The position numbers and the translations under genes are program-made. A DNA stretch of 64,000 bases from positions 2,852,001 to 2,916,000 of the forward strand of contig NZ_CP034753.1 of NCBI RefSeq assembly GCF_004006235.1, in the 5' to 3' direction. The notes beneath the pieces were generated by a model. It was not told where the DNA came from, ran no database searches, and saw only the letters and a list, made by a program, of their open reading frames with translations. The first letter of the stretch is position 1, and each line of letters opens with the position of its first letter. The DNA is from Agromyces sp. LHK192. Lineage in GTDB: Bacteria > Actinomycetota > Actinomycetes > Actinomycetales > Microbacteriaceae. Positions 54,183 to 62,443 of the stretch are shown here, piece by piece.

Positions 54183-54647
54183 GTGAAGGCGCGTCTCGCG
54201 GCATCCGTCGCCCTGGCTCTCGGCATCGTCATCGGGGCGAGCGGCTGCTCGATGCTCACCTACCAGGCGACCACCGAGCACTACGACGCGTCGGACGGCG
54301 TGCCCGCGACCGTCGGCGACCTCGAGCTGCGCAACATCCTCGTGCTGACCGAGGCCGGCGACGACCGCGCCAACATCATCTTCACCGTCGCGAACACCGG
54401 CGACGACGACGCCACCCTCACGGTCGAGCCCGTCGAGGGCGGCGAGCCCGTCGAACTCGAGGTCCCGGCGATGGAGCAGGTCGTGCTCGGCGTCGGCGAA
54501 CAGGAGCCGCTCACCATCGAGGGCCTCCAGGTCGACCCAGGCGCCGACACCCCGATCTACTTCACGGCACCCGGCGCCGAGGGCGTCGAGGTCCTGGTGC
54601 CCGTCCTCGACGGCACCCTGCCCGAGTACGCGGACCTGCTGCCGTAA
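54183..54647 (+). CDS. Small lipoprotein, unknown
   Basis: A 154-residue exported protein. The signal peptide ends in the lipobox 'VIGASGC' (Cys about residue 23). The mature part is acidic and beta-rich ('DLELRNILVLTEAGDDRANIIFTVANTGDDDATLTVEP'), like a copper- or phosphate-site beta-sandwich, but no ligand set can be assigned. Similar proteins are common in Microbacteriaceae next to carD or senX3. GTG 54183 has GGAGG 6 nt upstream. Confidence 0.82.
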   Translation: MKARLAASVALALGIVIGASGCSMLTYQATTEHYDASDGVPATVGDLELRNILVLTEAGDDRANIIFTVANTGDDDATLTVEPVEGGEPVELEVPAMEQVVLGVGEQEPLTIEGLQVDPGADTPIYFTAPGAEGVEVLVPVLDGTLPEYADLLP

Positions 54648-54670
54648 GGCGGCGCCCAGAACCGCACGTT

Positions 54671-54706
54671 CGAACGGCGGATGCCTCGAGGGGCATCCGT
54701 CGTTCG
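54671..54706. terminator. Bidirectional hairpin between the lipoprotein gene and regX3
   Basis: Fifteen-base arms (one G-T pair) around a 6-nt loop, containing GGATGCC and GGCATCC. Both flanking genes converge on it. Confidence 0.75.
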
Positions 54707-54754
54707 TCGTTCCGGCGCTGTGCGAGGGCCCGGCCCGCGTTCGTCGACCGCGGC

Positions 54755-55435
54755 TCAGGCTTCGAATCGGTAGCCGAGCCCGCGCACGGTCACCAGCTGC
54801 ACCGGTTCGGACGGCACGAGCTCGATCTTCGCCCTGATGCGCTTGATGTGCACGTCGAGCGTCTTCGTGTCGCCGAAGTAGTCCGAGCCCCACACCCGGT
54901 CGATCAGCTGGCCGCGCGTGAGCACCCGGCCGGGGTTGCGCATGAGCAGTTCGAGCAGCTCGAACTCCTTGAGCGGCATCGACACCGCGTCGCCGTCGAC
55001 CTCGACCGTGTGCCGGTCCACGTCCATCCGGACCCGACCGCCCTCGAGCAGCGCCTCGTCGAAGTCGAGCGCCTCGACCCGGCGTCGCAGGACCGCGCGG
55101 ATCCGCGCGAGCAGCTCGCGGGTCGAGTACGGCTTCGTGACGTAGTCGTCGGCGCCGAGCTCGAGCCCGACGACGATGTCCACCTCCGAGTCCTTCGCCG
55201 TGAGCATGATGATCGGCACGCTCGAACGCGTGCGGATCTCACGGCAGACCTCGGTGCCCGGCAGCCCCGGCAGCATGAGGTCGAGGAGGACCAGGTCGGC
55301 GCCCGAACGGTCGAACGCCGCGACGGCCTCACGGCCGTCCGCGGCCACCTCGACCTCGTAGCCCTCGCGTTCGAGCAGGAACGCGAGGGGCTCGCTGAGC
55401 GCGGCCTCGTCCTCGACGAGCAGGATGCGGGTCAC
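54755..55435 (-). CDS. regX3: Response regulator RegX3
   Basis: A 226-residue OmpR/PhoB-family regulator. Receiver: 'LLVEDEAALSEPLAFLLEREGYEVEVAADG', phospho-Asp52 in 'LVLLDLMLPGLPG', Lys in 'DDYVTKPYS'. DNA-binding domain: 'MPLKEFELLELLMRNPGRVLTRGQLIDRVWGSDYFGDTKTLDVHIKRIRAKIE'. The sequence and order after a SenX3 kinase identify RegX3, which answers phosphate starvation in actinobacteria. GTG 55435 overlaps the senX3 stop by 4 bp (GTGA). Confidence 0.94.
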   Translation of the reverse strand: MTRILLVEDEAALSEPLAFLLEREGYEVEVAADGREAVAAFDRSGADLVLLDLMLPGLPGTEVCREIRTRSSVPIIMLTAKDSEVDIVVGLELGADDYVTKPYSTRELLARIRAVLRRRVEALDFDEALLEGGRVRMDVDRHTVEVDGDAVSMPLKEFELLELLMRNPGRVLTRGQLIDRVWGSDYFGDTKTLDVHIKRIRAKIELVPSEPVQLVTVRGLGYRFEA

Positions 55436-56658
55436 TCGGATCTCCCTCCGTCAACGGCGACCGCGCGGGCCGCCTGCTTCTTGGTACTGCCGGATGCCCC
55501 GGCCGGGGCATCCTTCGCCGTCGTGTCCGTCGGGACCTCGGCGGCGATGGGGAAGCGGATCGTGAACGTGGTGCCGCGACCGAGCCGGGACCACACGCGG
55601 ACGTCGCCGCCGAGGTTCTGCACGGTGTGCTTCACGATCGAGAGCCCGAGTCCGCTGCCGCCCGTGTTACGCGCACGCGCCTGGTCGACGCGGTAGAACC
55701 GCTCGAACACCCGGTCGAGATCCTCTTCGGCGATGCCGATGCCCTGGTCGATGACCGAGATCTCCACCGCGTCGCCGTCGGTCCGCACGCCGACCCCGAC
55801 ACGACCGCCCTCGTTCGAATAGGCCACCGCGTTCGCCACGAGGTTGTGCACCGCGACCACGATGAGCGCGCGATCGCCCCAGACCTTCGCGCGCGACTTC
55901 GCACGCACGGCCACGTCGATCCCCTTCGCACGGGCCACCACCAGGTTCTGGTCGACCGCGGCACGGCACGCCTCGTCGACGTCGACGAGCTCGTCTGGCC
56001 GGAGCGCGTCCTGCGCCTGCAGTCGCGAGAGCTCGATGACCTCGCTCGTGATGTGCGCGAGCCGCGCGGACTCCTCGCCCAGTCGGTTCGTGAAGCGACG
56101 GACCTGGTCGGGCTCCTCGGCGGCGAGGTCGATCGCCTCCGCGAGCAGCGACACCGATGCGATCGGGGTCTTCAGTTCGTGGCTGATGTTGGCGACGAAG
56201 TCGCGGCGCACCTCGTCGAGGCGGTGCGCCTCGGTGCGATCCTCCGCGAGCAGCAGCACGAACCTGGTGCCGAGCAGCGCGGCACGCACCCTGAGCCGGA
56301 GCTGCGCTCCCCCGAACGGGCCGCGCGGGACGACGACGTCGGCCTCCGTCGGCTCGCCTGTGCGCCGGACGTCGGCGAGCAGGGCCAGGAGTTCGTCGTG
56401 CACGAGCGTCTGGCCGCGCACCAATCCCATCGCCAGCGCGCCCGGCGAGACCCGGAGGACGTTGTTCGAGGGGTCGAGCACGATGCCCGCCGACTCCAGG
56501 ACCTCGAGCATCTGCTCGACGCCGTCCGGGATGGTCGGGGCCACGACGCGGGCCGCAGCCTGCCCCCGACGCTCGGCGAGGTGCAGGACGACCATGAACG
56601 CGGCGCCGAGGAACGCGCCGAAGGCGAGCGCGGCGAGCACCAGCCAGGTGGACTCCAT
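55432..56658 (-). CDS. senX3: Sensor histidine kinase SenX3
   Basis: A 408-residue kinase: two N-terminal membrane helices merge (about 3-27), then a PAS-like domain (45-140), phospho-His in 'FVANISHELKTPIASVSLLAEAIDLA', and HATPase with 'VHNLVANAVAYSNEGG' (N), 'VIDQGIGIAEED' (G1), 'FERFYRVDQARA' (F) and 'GGSGLGLSIVK' (G2). The C-tail is Ala/Lys-rich. It works with RegX3 and, through PhoU, senses the Pst system. I use ATG 56658; a GTG three codons earlier is possible. The last codons contain a 22-bp perfect palindrome. Confidence 0.94.
   Translation of the reverse strand: MESTWLVLAALAFGAFLGAAFMVVLHLAERRGQAAARVVAPTIPDGVEQMLEVLESAGIVLDPSNNVLRVSPGALAMGLVRGQTLVHDELLALLADVRRTGEPTEADVVVPRGPFGGAQLRLRVRAALLGTRFVLLLAEDRTEAHRLDEVRRDFVANISHELKTPIASVSLLAEAIDLAAEEPDQVRRFTNRLGEESARLAHITSEVIELSRLQAQDALRPDELVDVDEACRAAVDQNLVVARAKGIDVAVRAKSRAKVWGDRALIVVAVHNLVANAVAYSNEGGRVGVGVRTDGDAVEISVIDQGIGIAEEDLDRVFERFYRVDQARARNTGGSGLGLSIVKHTVQNLGGDVRVWSRLGRGTTFTIRFPIAAEVPTDTTAKDAPAGASGSTKKQAARAVAVDGGRSE
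55492..55513. repeat. 22-bp perfect palindrome in the senX3 3' end
   Basis: Eleven-base arms (GGATGCCCCGG and complement) without a loop, formed by one GGATGCC and one GGCATCC word. It lies inside coding sequence, 58-79 bp before the senX3 stop. Confidence 0.9.
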
Positions 56659-56729
56659 GAGCACCACGATAACGACGAGTGAAGGGCGTCCACGCTGGTT
56701 TCCGCCGCTCCCGGGCTAGGTTGGGAAGT

Positions 56730-56760
56730 GTTCAGGTGTTCGGCACCTGCTGTTCACCTG
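56730..56760 (+). promoter_or_regulatory. PHO-box-like triple direct repeat
   Basis: Three units at 11-bp spacing: GTTCAGGTG (56730), CGGCACCTG (56741) and GTTCACCTG (56752). Units 1 and 3 carry GTTCA, and the pattern is like actinobacterial PHO boxes (GTTCACC repeats) bound by PhoP/RegX3-type regulators. It lies between senX3 and phoU. Confidence 0.65.
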
Positions 56761-56841
56761 CCGCGGGGAGGATGGCGGGGCCGGTTGCGACCGGTGTGCC
56801 CGCGCGCGCGGCGCGGGCGGCGAAGACGAGGGAATCCGTAC

Positions 56842-57492
56842 ATGCGTGAAGTGTTCCAACAGGAACTCCGAGAGGTCCAGGACCGGCTGGTCGAGATCGC
56901 CGGCCTCGTGGCCGAATCGATCGACAAGGCGACCAGGGCGTTCAACGAGTCCGATGTGAGCCTCGCCGAGGAGGTCATCGCGGGAGATCCCAGGATCGAC
57001 CAGGCGGCCGTCGAGCTCGACGAGCTCGCGATCACCATCCTCGCCAAGCAGCAGCCGGTCGCCCGCGACCTCCGCATCGTCGTGAGCGCCCTGCGCATCA
57101 GCGCGTCGCTCGAGCGGATGGGCGACATGTCGTCGCACATCGCGCAGCTGGCCCGCTACCGGTTCCCCGACAAGGTGGTGCCCAAGTCGCTCCGCGGCAC
57201 GTTCGCCGAGATGGGCCGCCTCGACGTCGAGATCGCCCGCAAGCTCGCGCGCCTCCTCGCCGAGCAGGACGTGCAGCTCGCCGAGGAGATCCGCAACGAG
57301 GACGACAAGGTCGACGCGCTGCACCTCAGCGTCTTCGACAAGGTCCTCGGCGAGACGTGGAAGGGCGAGGCGATGGACACGGTCGACGCCACCCTCGCCA
57401 GCCGGTACCACGAGCGCTTCGCGGACCACGCGGTGTCGATCGCCAAGAAGGTGCAGTACCTCGCCACCGGCGACTGGATCCCCGAGTCCTGA
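56842..57492 (+). CDS. phoU: Phosphate signalling protein PhoU
   Basis: A 216-residue two-repeat, six-helix protein. Each repeat has the E-x-x-x-D/D-x-x-x-D metal-binding pattern: 'ESIDKATRAFNESDVSLAEEVIAGDPRIDQAAVELDE' in the first and 'AEEIRNEDDKVDALHLSVFD' in the second. 'RDLRIVVSALRISASLERMGDMSSHIAQLA' is the family signature. It links the Pst transporter to the SenX3 kinase. It is divergent from senX3. Its stop codon starts an array of 14-bp repeats. Confidence 0.95.
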   Translation: MREVFQQELREVQDRLVEIAGLVAESIDKATRAFNESDVSLAEEVIAGDPRIDQAAVELDELAITILAKQQPVARDLRIVVSALRISASLERMGDMSSHIAQLARYRFPDKVVPKSLRGTFAEMGRLDVEIARKLARLLAEQDVQLAEEIRNEDDKVDALHLSVFDKVLGETWKGEAMDTVDATLASRYHERFADHAVSIAKKVQYLATGDWIPES

Positions 57493-57568
57493 GCACCGGG
57501 TCCTGAGCACCGGGTCCTGAGCACCGGGTCCTGAGCACCGGGTCCTGAGCACCGGGTCCTGAGCACCG
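57486..57568 (+). repeat. Six 14-bp tandem repeats starting on a stop codon
   Basis: Five complete copies and one 13-base copy of GTCCTGAGCACCGG. TGA in the first copy (57490) is the phoU stop. The later TGA triplets at 57504, 57518, 57532, 57546 and 57560 rotate through the three frames. Confidence 0.97.
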
Positions 57569-57582
57569 ACTCTCCAGACGGA

Positions 57583-57616
57583 CGAACGGCCCGGCGGATC
57601 ACCGCCGGGCCGTTCG
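57583..57616. terminator. Bidirectional hairpin between phoU and gpmA
   Basis: Perfect 15-bp arms (CGAACGGCCCGGCGG and complement) with a 4-nt loop, between two convergent genes. Confidence 0.85.
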
Positions 57617-57649
57617 CGTCGCCTGCGTCGACCGCTCGAGGAGGTCGAG

Positions 57650-58396
57650 CTACTTCTTGCCCTGCGCGGCCACCGCCGCCGCACCCGCGGCCGCAGCCTC
57701 CGGGTCGAGGTACTCGCCCGGCTTGGTCGGCATGAAGTCGTCGCCGAGCTCGTAGACGAGGGGGATGCCGGTCGGGATGTTGAGTTCGGCGATGTCCTCA
57801 TCGGAGATGCCGTCGAGGTGCTTCACGAGGGCCCGCAGCGAGTTGCCGTGCGCGGTGACGAGCACGGTCTTGCCCGCGGCCAAGTCGGGGATGATGCCGT
57901 CCTGCCAGTACGGCAGCATGCGCGCGATGACGTCCTTCAGGCACTCCGTGCGGGGCAGTTCGTCGTCGGCGAGGCCCGCATAGCGCGGATCGCCGACCTG
58001 CGACCACTCGGCGTCGTCGGCGAGCACGGGCGGCGGCACGTCGAACGAGCGGCGCCAGAGCTGGAACTGCTCGGGACCGTACTTCTCGAGCGTCTCCGCC
58101 TTGTCGAGCCCCTGCAGCGCGCCGTAGTGGCGCTCGTTGAGGCGCCAGGTGCGACGCACGTCGATCCAGAGTCGGTCGGCCTCCTCGAGCGCGAGGTCCG
58201 CAGTCTGGATCGCGCGGGTCAGGACCGACGTGTGCAGCACGTCGGGCAGCACGCCGTGCTCGACGAGCAGCTCGCCCGCGCGCTTGGCCTCGGCCCGGCC
58301 GAGCTCGGAGAGCCGGACGTCGACCCATCCCGTGAACAGGTTCTTCTGGTTCCATTCGCTGTTGCCGTGGCGGAGCAGCACGAGGGTGTGAGGCAT
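57650..58396 (-). CDS. gpmA: 2,3-bisphosphoglycerate-dependent phosphoglycerate mutase
   Basis: A 248-residue glycolytic enzyme. The phospho-His is in '[20 protein letters not shown]' (R-H-G near residue 10), '[16 protein letters not shown]' follows, and the second catalytic His is in '[19 protein letters not shown]'. It interconverts 3- and 2-phosphoglycerate. The C-tail is Ala-rich. TAGGCT lies 6 nt before the ATG with GGGAG between, so the start may be leaderless or use this short site. Confidence 0.96.
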   Translation of the reverse strand: MPHTLVLLRHGNSEWNQKNLFTGWVDVRLSELGRAEAKRAGELLVEHGVLPDVLHTSVLTRAIQTADLALEEADRLWIDVRRTWRLNERHYGALQGLDKAETLEKYGPEQFQLWRRSFDVPPPVLADDAEWSQVGDPRYAGLADDELPRTECLKDVIARMLPYWQDGIIPDLAAGKTVLVTAHGNSLRALVKHLDGISDEDIAELNIPTGIPLVYELGDDFMPTKPGEYLDPEAAAAGAAAVAAQGKK

Positions 58397-58402
58397 GCTC
58401 CC

Positions 58403-58408
58403 AGCCTA
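58403..58408 (-). promoter_or_regulatory. -10-like element (TAGGCT) of gpmA
   Basis: On the minus strand it ends 6 nt before the gpmA ATG. The intervening GGGAGC could also serve as a ribosome site. Confidence 0.4.
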
Positions 58409-58429
58409 TGGCCTGCGAGACTGGGTGGC

Positions 58430-59239
58430 ATGCCCACCGGAGTGGTCACGCGCGGCACCACCAACACCAACCGCCTGCGACGGGTGGACCGTTGGATCGC
58501 CGCGCAGCCGGCGTTCGCCCGCAGCGCCGACCCGCTCGTGATCGACCTCGGGTACGGGGCCAGCGGCGTCACGGCGTTGGAGCTCGCGACCCGGCTCCGG
58601 CGCACGCGGCCCGACGTCGACGTGCTCGGCCTCGAGATCGACCCGGGCCGGGTCGCCACGGCGACCGCGCAACTCGAACAGGTGCGCGCCGGCGCGACGC
58701 CGTTCGCGCGCGACCTCCCCGTCTCGTTCGGCCGCGGCGGGTTCGAGGTGCCACTGCCCGCCGGACGCCGGCCGGCCGTGATCCGCGCCTTCAACGTGCT
58801 GCGCCAGTACGACGAGTCCGAGGTCGCCGCGGCCTGGGGCCTGATGACCGGGCGACTCGCGCCGGGAGGACTCCTCGTCGAGGGCACGTGCGACGAACTC
58901 GGCCGCATCGCCGCCTGGGCGGCCGTCGGGACATCCGGACCCGAGACGTTCACCGTGAGCCTGCGCCTGACCGGCCTCGATGCGCCGTCGATCGTCGCCG
59001 AACGGCTGCCCAAGGCGCTGATCCACCGCAACGTCCCCGGCGAGCGCGTGCACGACCTGCTCGTCGCGCTCGACCGCGCCTGGCGCGTGCATGCCCCGCT
59101 GTCGGTCTACGGGCCGAGCCAGCGCTTCATCCGCTGCGTCGAGACGCTGCGCGGTGAGGGCTGGCCGGTGCTCGGCGGCGTCCGCAGGTGGCGACTCGGC
59201 GAGGTCACCGTCGCCTGGTCGGCGGTGGCGCCGCGCTGA
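58430..59239 (+). CDS. SAM-dependent methyltransferase
   Basis: A 269-residue class I methyltransferase. 'VIDLGYGASGVTALELATRL' (motif I, with D-L-G-Y-G-A), 'VDVLGLEIDPGRVATA' (motif II acidic residue), 'AVIRAFNVLRQYDESEV' (motif IV region) and 'LAPGGLLVEGTCDELGR' (post-motif). 'IHRNVPGERVHDLLVALDRAW' may form the substrate lid. The substrate is unknown. Its start is 34 bp from the divergent gpmA start, so the two promoters overlap. Confidence 0.85.
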   Translation: MPTGVVTRGTTNTNRLRRVDRWIAAQPAFARSADPLVIDLGYGASGVTALELATRLRRTRPDVDVLGLEIDPGRVATATAQLEQVRAGATPFARDLPVSFGRGGFEVPLPAGRRPAVIRAFNVLRQYDESEVAAAWGLMTGRLAPGGLLVEGTCDELGRIAAWAAVGTSGPETFTVSLRLTGLDAPSIVAERLPKALIHRNVPGERVHDLLVALDRAWRVHAPLSVYGPSQRFIRCVETLRGEGWPVLGGVRRWRLGEVTVAWSAVAPR

Positions 59240-59339
59240 CGGATGCCTCGCCACGCGGAAGCCCTGGACCGACCGCAGCACCGGCGCACGGCATCCGGCG
59301 CACAGGCAGCCGGAACATGCGTCCGGTCGACGCGACCGT

Positions 59340-60485
59340 TCAGCGGACGCCGAGGCGCGGGAGCCTCGGCACGTCGATCGCCGCGCCGGCGTCGGCGGGC
59401 ACGATCTCGACCTGCGCGGCGGCGACGTCGATGCCATGGCTCTCGACGATCAAGTCGAGGTCGGCGGGCACGGCCCTCTTGACGACGGCGAGCGCGATCG
59501 GGCCGAGCTCGTGGTGCATGGCGCTCGAGGTGATCCGGCCGACCACCTTGCGCTCGGGCGCTTCGCCGGCGGCCGGCTCCGGGCGCACCTTCTCGCCGAC
59601 GACCTGCTCGCCCGGCGCGGGCAGCACGGTGTCGCTGCCGTCGAGGTGGAGCAGCACCATCCGGCGCGGGGGCCGGCCGAGGTTGAGCACCTTCGCGACC
59701 GTCTCCTGGCCCTTGTAGCAGCCCTTGCCGAGGTCGACCGCGCTGCGCAGCCAGTCGAACTCGTGCGGGATGGCCTTCTCGTCGACCTCGGTCGCGAACC
59801 GCGGCCGCCAGGCCGCGATGCGCAGCGCCTCCTCGGCGAGGGAGCCTGCCGCCTCCACCCGGCCCGCGGCGACCGCAGCCGCGGCATCGCCCAGCGAGTC
59901 ACGGGCCACGATGCGCTCGACCCAGGTCCAGTCCGACGAGGGATGGCTCGCCTCGTGGGAGTACTGGTGGCCGGGGGCACCGCGCCAGGGGTCGTGCCAG
60001 TCGAGTGCGACGCCGTTCGGGGCGGCGGCCGGAACCGCGGCGTCGAGCGCGTCGACCGCCATCGCCCCGAGCACCGCCCAGTCGGCCGTCACGTCGGCCA
60101 CCTCGACCCGGAGCATGAACCGCATCCGGTCGAGGAACGTCGCGAGCGCGGCGGCCTGATCACCCTCGACGACCAGCCACGCGGTGGCGCCGTCGTCGAG
60201 GACGTGCACGGCGTGCTCGATGTGGCCGTTGGCGTCGAGCAGCAACGCCTCGGAGCCCTCGCCCGGCTGCAGGCGTGCGACCGCCTGGCTCGCCATCGAG
60301 TGCAGCCAGCTCAGTCGGTCGGGACCGGTGACCGTCACGACGCCGCGCGTCGAGCAGTCGACGATCGCGCGCCCCTGCTCCAGGTGCCGCTGCTCGACGA
60401 TGGGGTTGCCGTAGTGACCGGCCACGCCCACGTCGACACCCTCCGCAGCGACCGCGCCGTGGAGGGAGAGGAACGGGGAGGACAT
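59340..60485 (-). CDS. ygfZ: YgfZ/GcvT-family folate-binding protein (Fe-S related)
   Basis: A 381-residue protein related to the glycine-cleavage T-protein. The family motif is 'GKGCYKGQETVAKV' (K-G-C-Y-x-G-Q-E, near residue 260) with the essential Cys. 'VVTVTGPDRLSWLHSMASQ' is at the N-terminal folate-binding part. Homologues help keep iron-sulfur enzymes active using a folate. ATG 60485 shares its A with the nitrobindin-gene stop (TGATG), so the pair is coupled. Confidence 0.92.
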   Translation of the reverse strand: MSSPFLSLHGAVAAEGVDVGVAGHYGNPIVEQRHLEQGRAIVDCSTRGVVTVTGPDRLSWLHSMASQAVARLQPGEGSEALLLDANGHIEHAVHVLDDGATAWLVVEGDQAAALATFLDRMRFMLRVEVADVTADWAVLGAMAVDALDAAVPAAAPNGVALDWHDPWRGAPGHQYSHEASHPSSDWTWVERIVARDSLGDAAAAVAAGRVEAAGSLAEEALRIAAWRPRFATEVDEKAIPHEFDWLRSAVDLGKGCYKGQETVAKVLNLGRPPRRMVLLHLDGSDTVLPAPGEQVVGEKVRPEPAAGEAPERKVVGRITSSAMHHELGPIALAVVKRAVPADLDLIVESHGIDVAAAQVEIVPADAGAAIDVPRLPRLGVR

Positions 60486-61093
60486 CACTCGGCCTTCGCG
60501 AGCCTGGCCGAGGCGTGCGTGCGGAGGTCCTGGCCGAGTGCCGAGACGTCCCAGGCCCACAGCAGGTGCGCGTCGACGAGCCCGTAGAGGCGGGTCGCGG
60601 CGGCGTACTCCTTCGCGCCCGAGGAACGGACGACGGCGTCCGTCGCGAGGTCGATGCGCGGACCCTTCACCTGGCCGAGGTACAGCTCGAGCACCCCGCC
60701 GGGATGCACGATCGAGACCTCGATGTCGAAGCCGTCGTCGGCGTTGCGGAGCGTCTCGACCTCATCGGCCGTCGTGTATCGCGACGCGCCCTCCGCCGGC
60801 AACAGGCCGGGGCCGGGATCGCCCTCTCCGAACGGGCGGGCGAGCCGCCAGTAGCCGCTCTCGGTCGCGAGGGGCTCGGGCTCACCGCCCTCCTCCTCGG
60901 GGAACAACCACGCGTACGAGGTGTAGTTCAGGTGCGGGAGGCCGTCATGGCTGAAGCTCACGCGTTGGCCGAACTCGCGCGTGACGCGCTCCTCGCCGAT
61001 CTTGTAGTCGATGACGCCGGAACCCTCCCAGACCCCGAGGAGCCAGGAGAGCGGGACCAGTTCGGCGGGAAGCCCGACGGGCAGGTCGATCAT
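60485..61093 (-). CDS. Nitrobindin-family heme-binding protein (FABP-like)
   Basis: A 202-residue beta-barrel protein. 'LSWLLGVWEGSGVIDY' near residue 15 is the G-x-W-x-G-x-G signature of nitrobindins, and 'RVSFSHDGLPHLNYTSYAW' and 'YWRLARPFG' are further family blocks. The last strand, with 'LYGLVDAHLLWAWDVSAL', holds the likely heme-binding His. Relatives bind ferric heme and isomerise peroxynitrite. It is coupled to ygfZ downstream, both linked to metal or redox protection. Confidence 0.88.
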   Translation of the reverse strand: MIDLPVGLPAELVPLSWLLGVWEGSGVIDYKIGEERVTREFGQRVSFSHDGLPHLNYTSYAWLFPEEEGGEPEPLATESGYWRLARPFGEGDPGPGLLPAEGASRYTTADEVETLRNADDGFDIEVSIVHPGGVLELYLGQVKGPRIDLATDAVVRSSGAKEYAAATRLYGLVDAHLLWAWDVSALGQDLRTHASARLAKAE

Positions 61094-61097
61094 CGGC

Positions 61098-61214
61098 TCA
61101 GCGCTGACCCTTGAAGAGCTTGTAGACCACGACGCCCGAGACCCAGGCGATCGCGACGCCCGCGAGCCCCAGCAGACCGAGGAAGAAGAGTTCGAGGGCG
61201 AGCAGCTCAGACAT
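61098..61214 (-). CDS. 38-residue single-helix membrane protein
   Basis: The frame from ATG 61214 to TGA 61098 codes for 38 residues: '[19 protein letters not shown]', a continuation '[15 protein letters not shown]', and a basic end 'KGQR'. Almost all of it is one membrane helix. Third-position G/C bias is strong. It ends 4 bp before the nitrobindin ATG, so it is the first gene of that operon. I have seen similar very small proteins in this position in related genomes, but know no function. Confidence 0.7.
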   Translation of the reverse strand: MSELLALELFFLGLLGLAGVAIAWVSGVVVYKLFKGQR

Positions 61215-61230
61215 GGTGCGAGTCTACCCC

Positions 61231-61314
61231 GCACCGCCGCGGTCGCGAGCGCGCCGGCCCCGCCCGCACCGCCGCGGTCGCGAGCGCGCCGGCCCCGCCC
61301 GCACCGCCGCGGTC
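61231..61314 (-). repeat. 35-bp tandem repeat next to a stop codon (2.4 copies)
   Basis: Two identical 35-bp units (61231-61265 and 61266-61300) and a 14-base partial third (61301-61314). Read on the minus strand, the array starts in the stop codon of the 96-residue membrane protein. In the later copies the stop TGA has become CGA, so unlike the other arrays it adds no further stop from that position. Confidence 0.92.
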
Positions 61315-61603
61315 AGGTCACGACGAGCGGCACGAGCACCAGCGCGGCGAGCGCGCCGATCCCGAGCGCTCCGGCGACCGACCAGCTCACCCGCGCGACG
61401 AACCCCTCGGGCCGCCGCGTCGCCAACTGCGCGACGAGCGCCGCCAGCACCGCGAGGCCGAGCACGAAGCCGAGGCGGCCGTAGGCCGCCATCGGGTCCG
61501 CACCACCGTCGGCGGCCGCACCGACCACGACGACGAGGCATCCGGCCAGCGCCAGCACCCACACCGCGCCGATCGAGATCGCCGCGCCCGCCGAGCGTGT
61601 CAT
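61313..61603 (-). CDS. Small membrane protein (96 aa), unknown
   Basis: A 96-residue protein with three hydrophobic helices (about 7-30, 42-62 and 71-94), joined by short loops ('[12 protein letters not shown]' and '[10 protein letters not shown]'). No family is recognised. GGAGG lies 8 nt before ATG 61603. It is divergent from the GlnR-like gene and ends in a 35-bp repeat array. Confidence 0.78.
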   Translation of the reverse strand: MTRSAGAAISIGAVWVLALAGCLVVVVGAAADGGADPMAAYGRLGFVLGLAVLAALVAQLATRRPEGFVARVSWSVAGALGIGALAALVLVPLVVT

Positions 61604-61683
61604 CGGGGCCTCCAGCCTGCCGTGCGTGGACGGCGGTCCGCCGTCCCGTAGTATTGACCGCACCTTACTACTGGAGGGTGTGC

Positions 61684-62367
61684 GTGGCGCAGCTGTTGAT
61701 CCTGTCGCCGGCGGCTGACGAAGACGTCCTCCCGGCTCTGTCGCTTCTGACTCACCGGACCCGGGTCATCCCGGCGTCACCGGAGCAGTTGGTGCGCGCA
61801 CCGGAGTCCGATCTCCTCTTCCTCGACGCGCGGACGAACCTCGCCGGCGCGAAGGCGCTCGCACAGATCCTGCGGACCACGGGCCTGTCCGCCCCGCTCA
61901 TCCTCATCGTCACCGAGGGCGGGCTCACCGCCGTCTCCCCCGACTGGGGCGTCGACGACGTCGTGCTCGAGCACGCCGGCCCCGCCGAGATCGACGCGCG
62001 CATCCGCCTCGCCATCGGCCGCGCGCAATCGGCGCAGCCGTCCGAGCGCATCCAGACCTCGGGAGTGGTCATCGACGAGGCCAGCTACTCGGCCAAGGTC
62101 CACGGGCGCCCGCTCGACCTCACGTACAAGGAGTTCGAGCTGCTCCGCTTCCTCGCGGCGCACCCGTCGCGGGTGTTCACCCGCGAGCAGTTGCTCAGCG
62201 AGGTCTGGGGCTACGACTACTTCGGCGGCACGCGCACGGTCGACGTGCACGTGCGACGCCTCCGCGCGAAGCTCGGCGACCTCGAGAGCCTCATCGGCAC
62301 GGTGCGCAACGTCGGATACCGCTTCAACGTCCACGAGGAGGACGAGCAGACGCCCGCGGTCCGCTGA
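61684..62367 (+). CDS. glnR: GlnR-like orphan response regulator
   Basis: A 227-residue regulator. The receiver-like domain starts '[22 protein letters not shown]', lacks the acidic pocket of true receivers but keeps Asp48 in '[12 protein letters not shown]', and has '[39 protein letters not shown]', all as in actinobacterial GlnR. The winged helix reads '[52 protein letters not shown]'. GlnR controls nitrogen genes without a partner kinase, and none is adjacent here. GGAGGG lies 6 nt before GTG 61684. ppk follows. Confidence 0.85.
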   Translation: MAQLLILSPAADEDVLPALSLLTHRTRVIPASPEQLVRAPESDLLFLDARTNLAGAKALAQILRTTGLSAPLILIVTEGGLTAVSPDWGVDDVVLEHAGPAEIDARIRLAIGRAQSAQPSERIQTSGVVIDEASYSAKVHGRPLDLTYKEFELLRFLAAHPSRVFTREQLLSEVWGYDYFGGTRTVDVHVRRLRAKLGDLESLIGTVRNVGYRFNVHEEDEQTPAVR

Positions 62368-62443
62368 CCGACCGCACCGGATCGTCACGAGCGGTTGCCC
62401 CGTCGGCAACACCCCCATCACGGGCCGGTGGCATGATGTGGGG

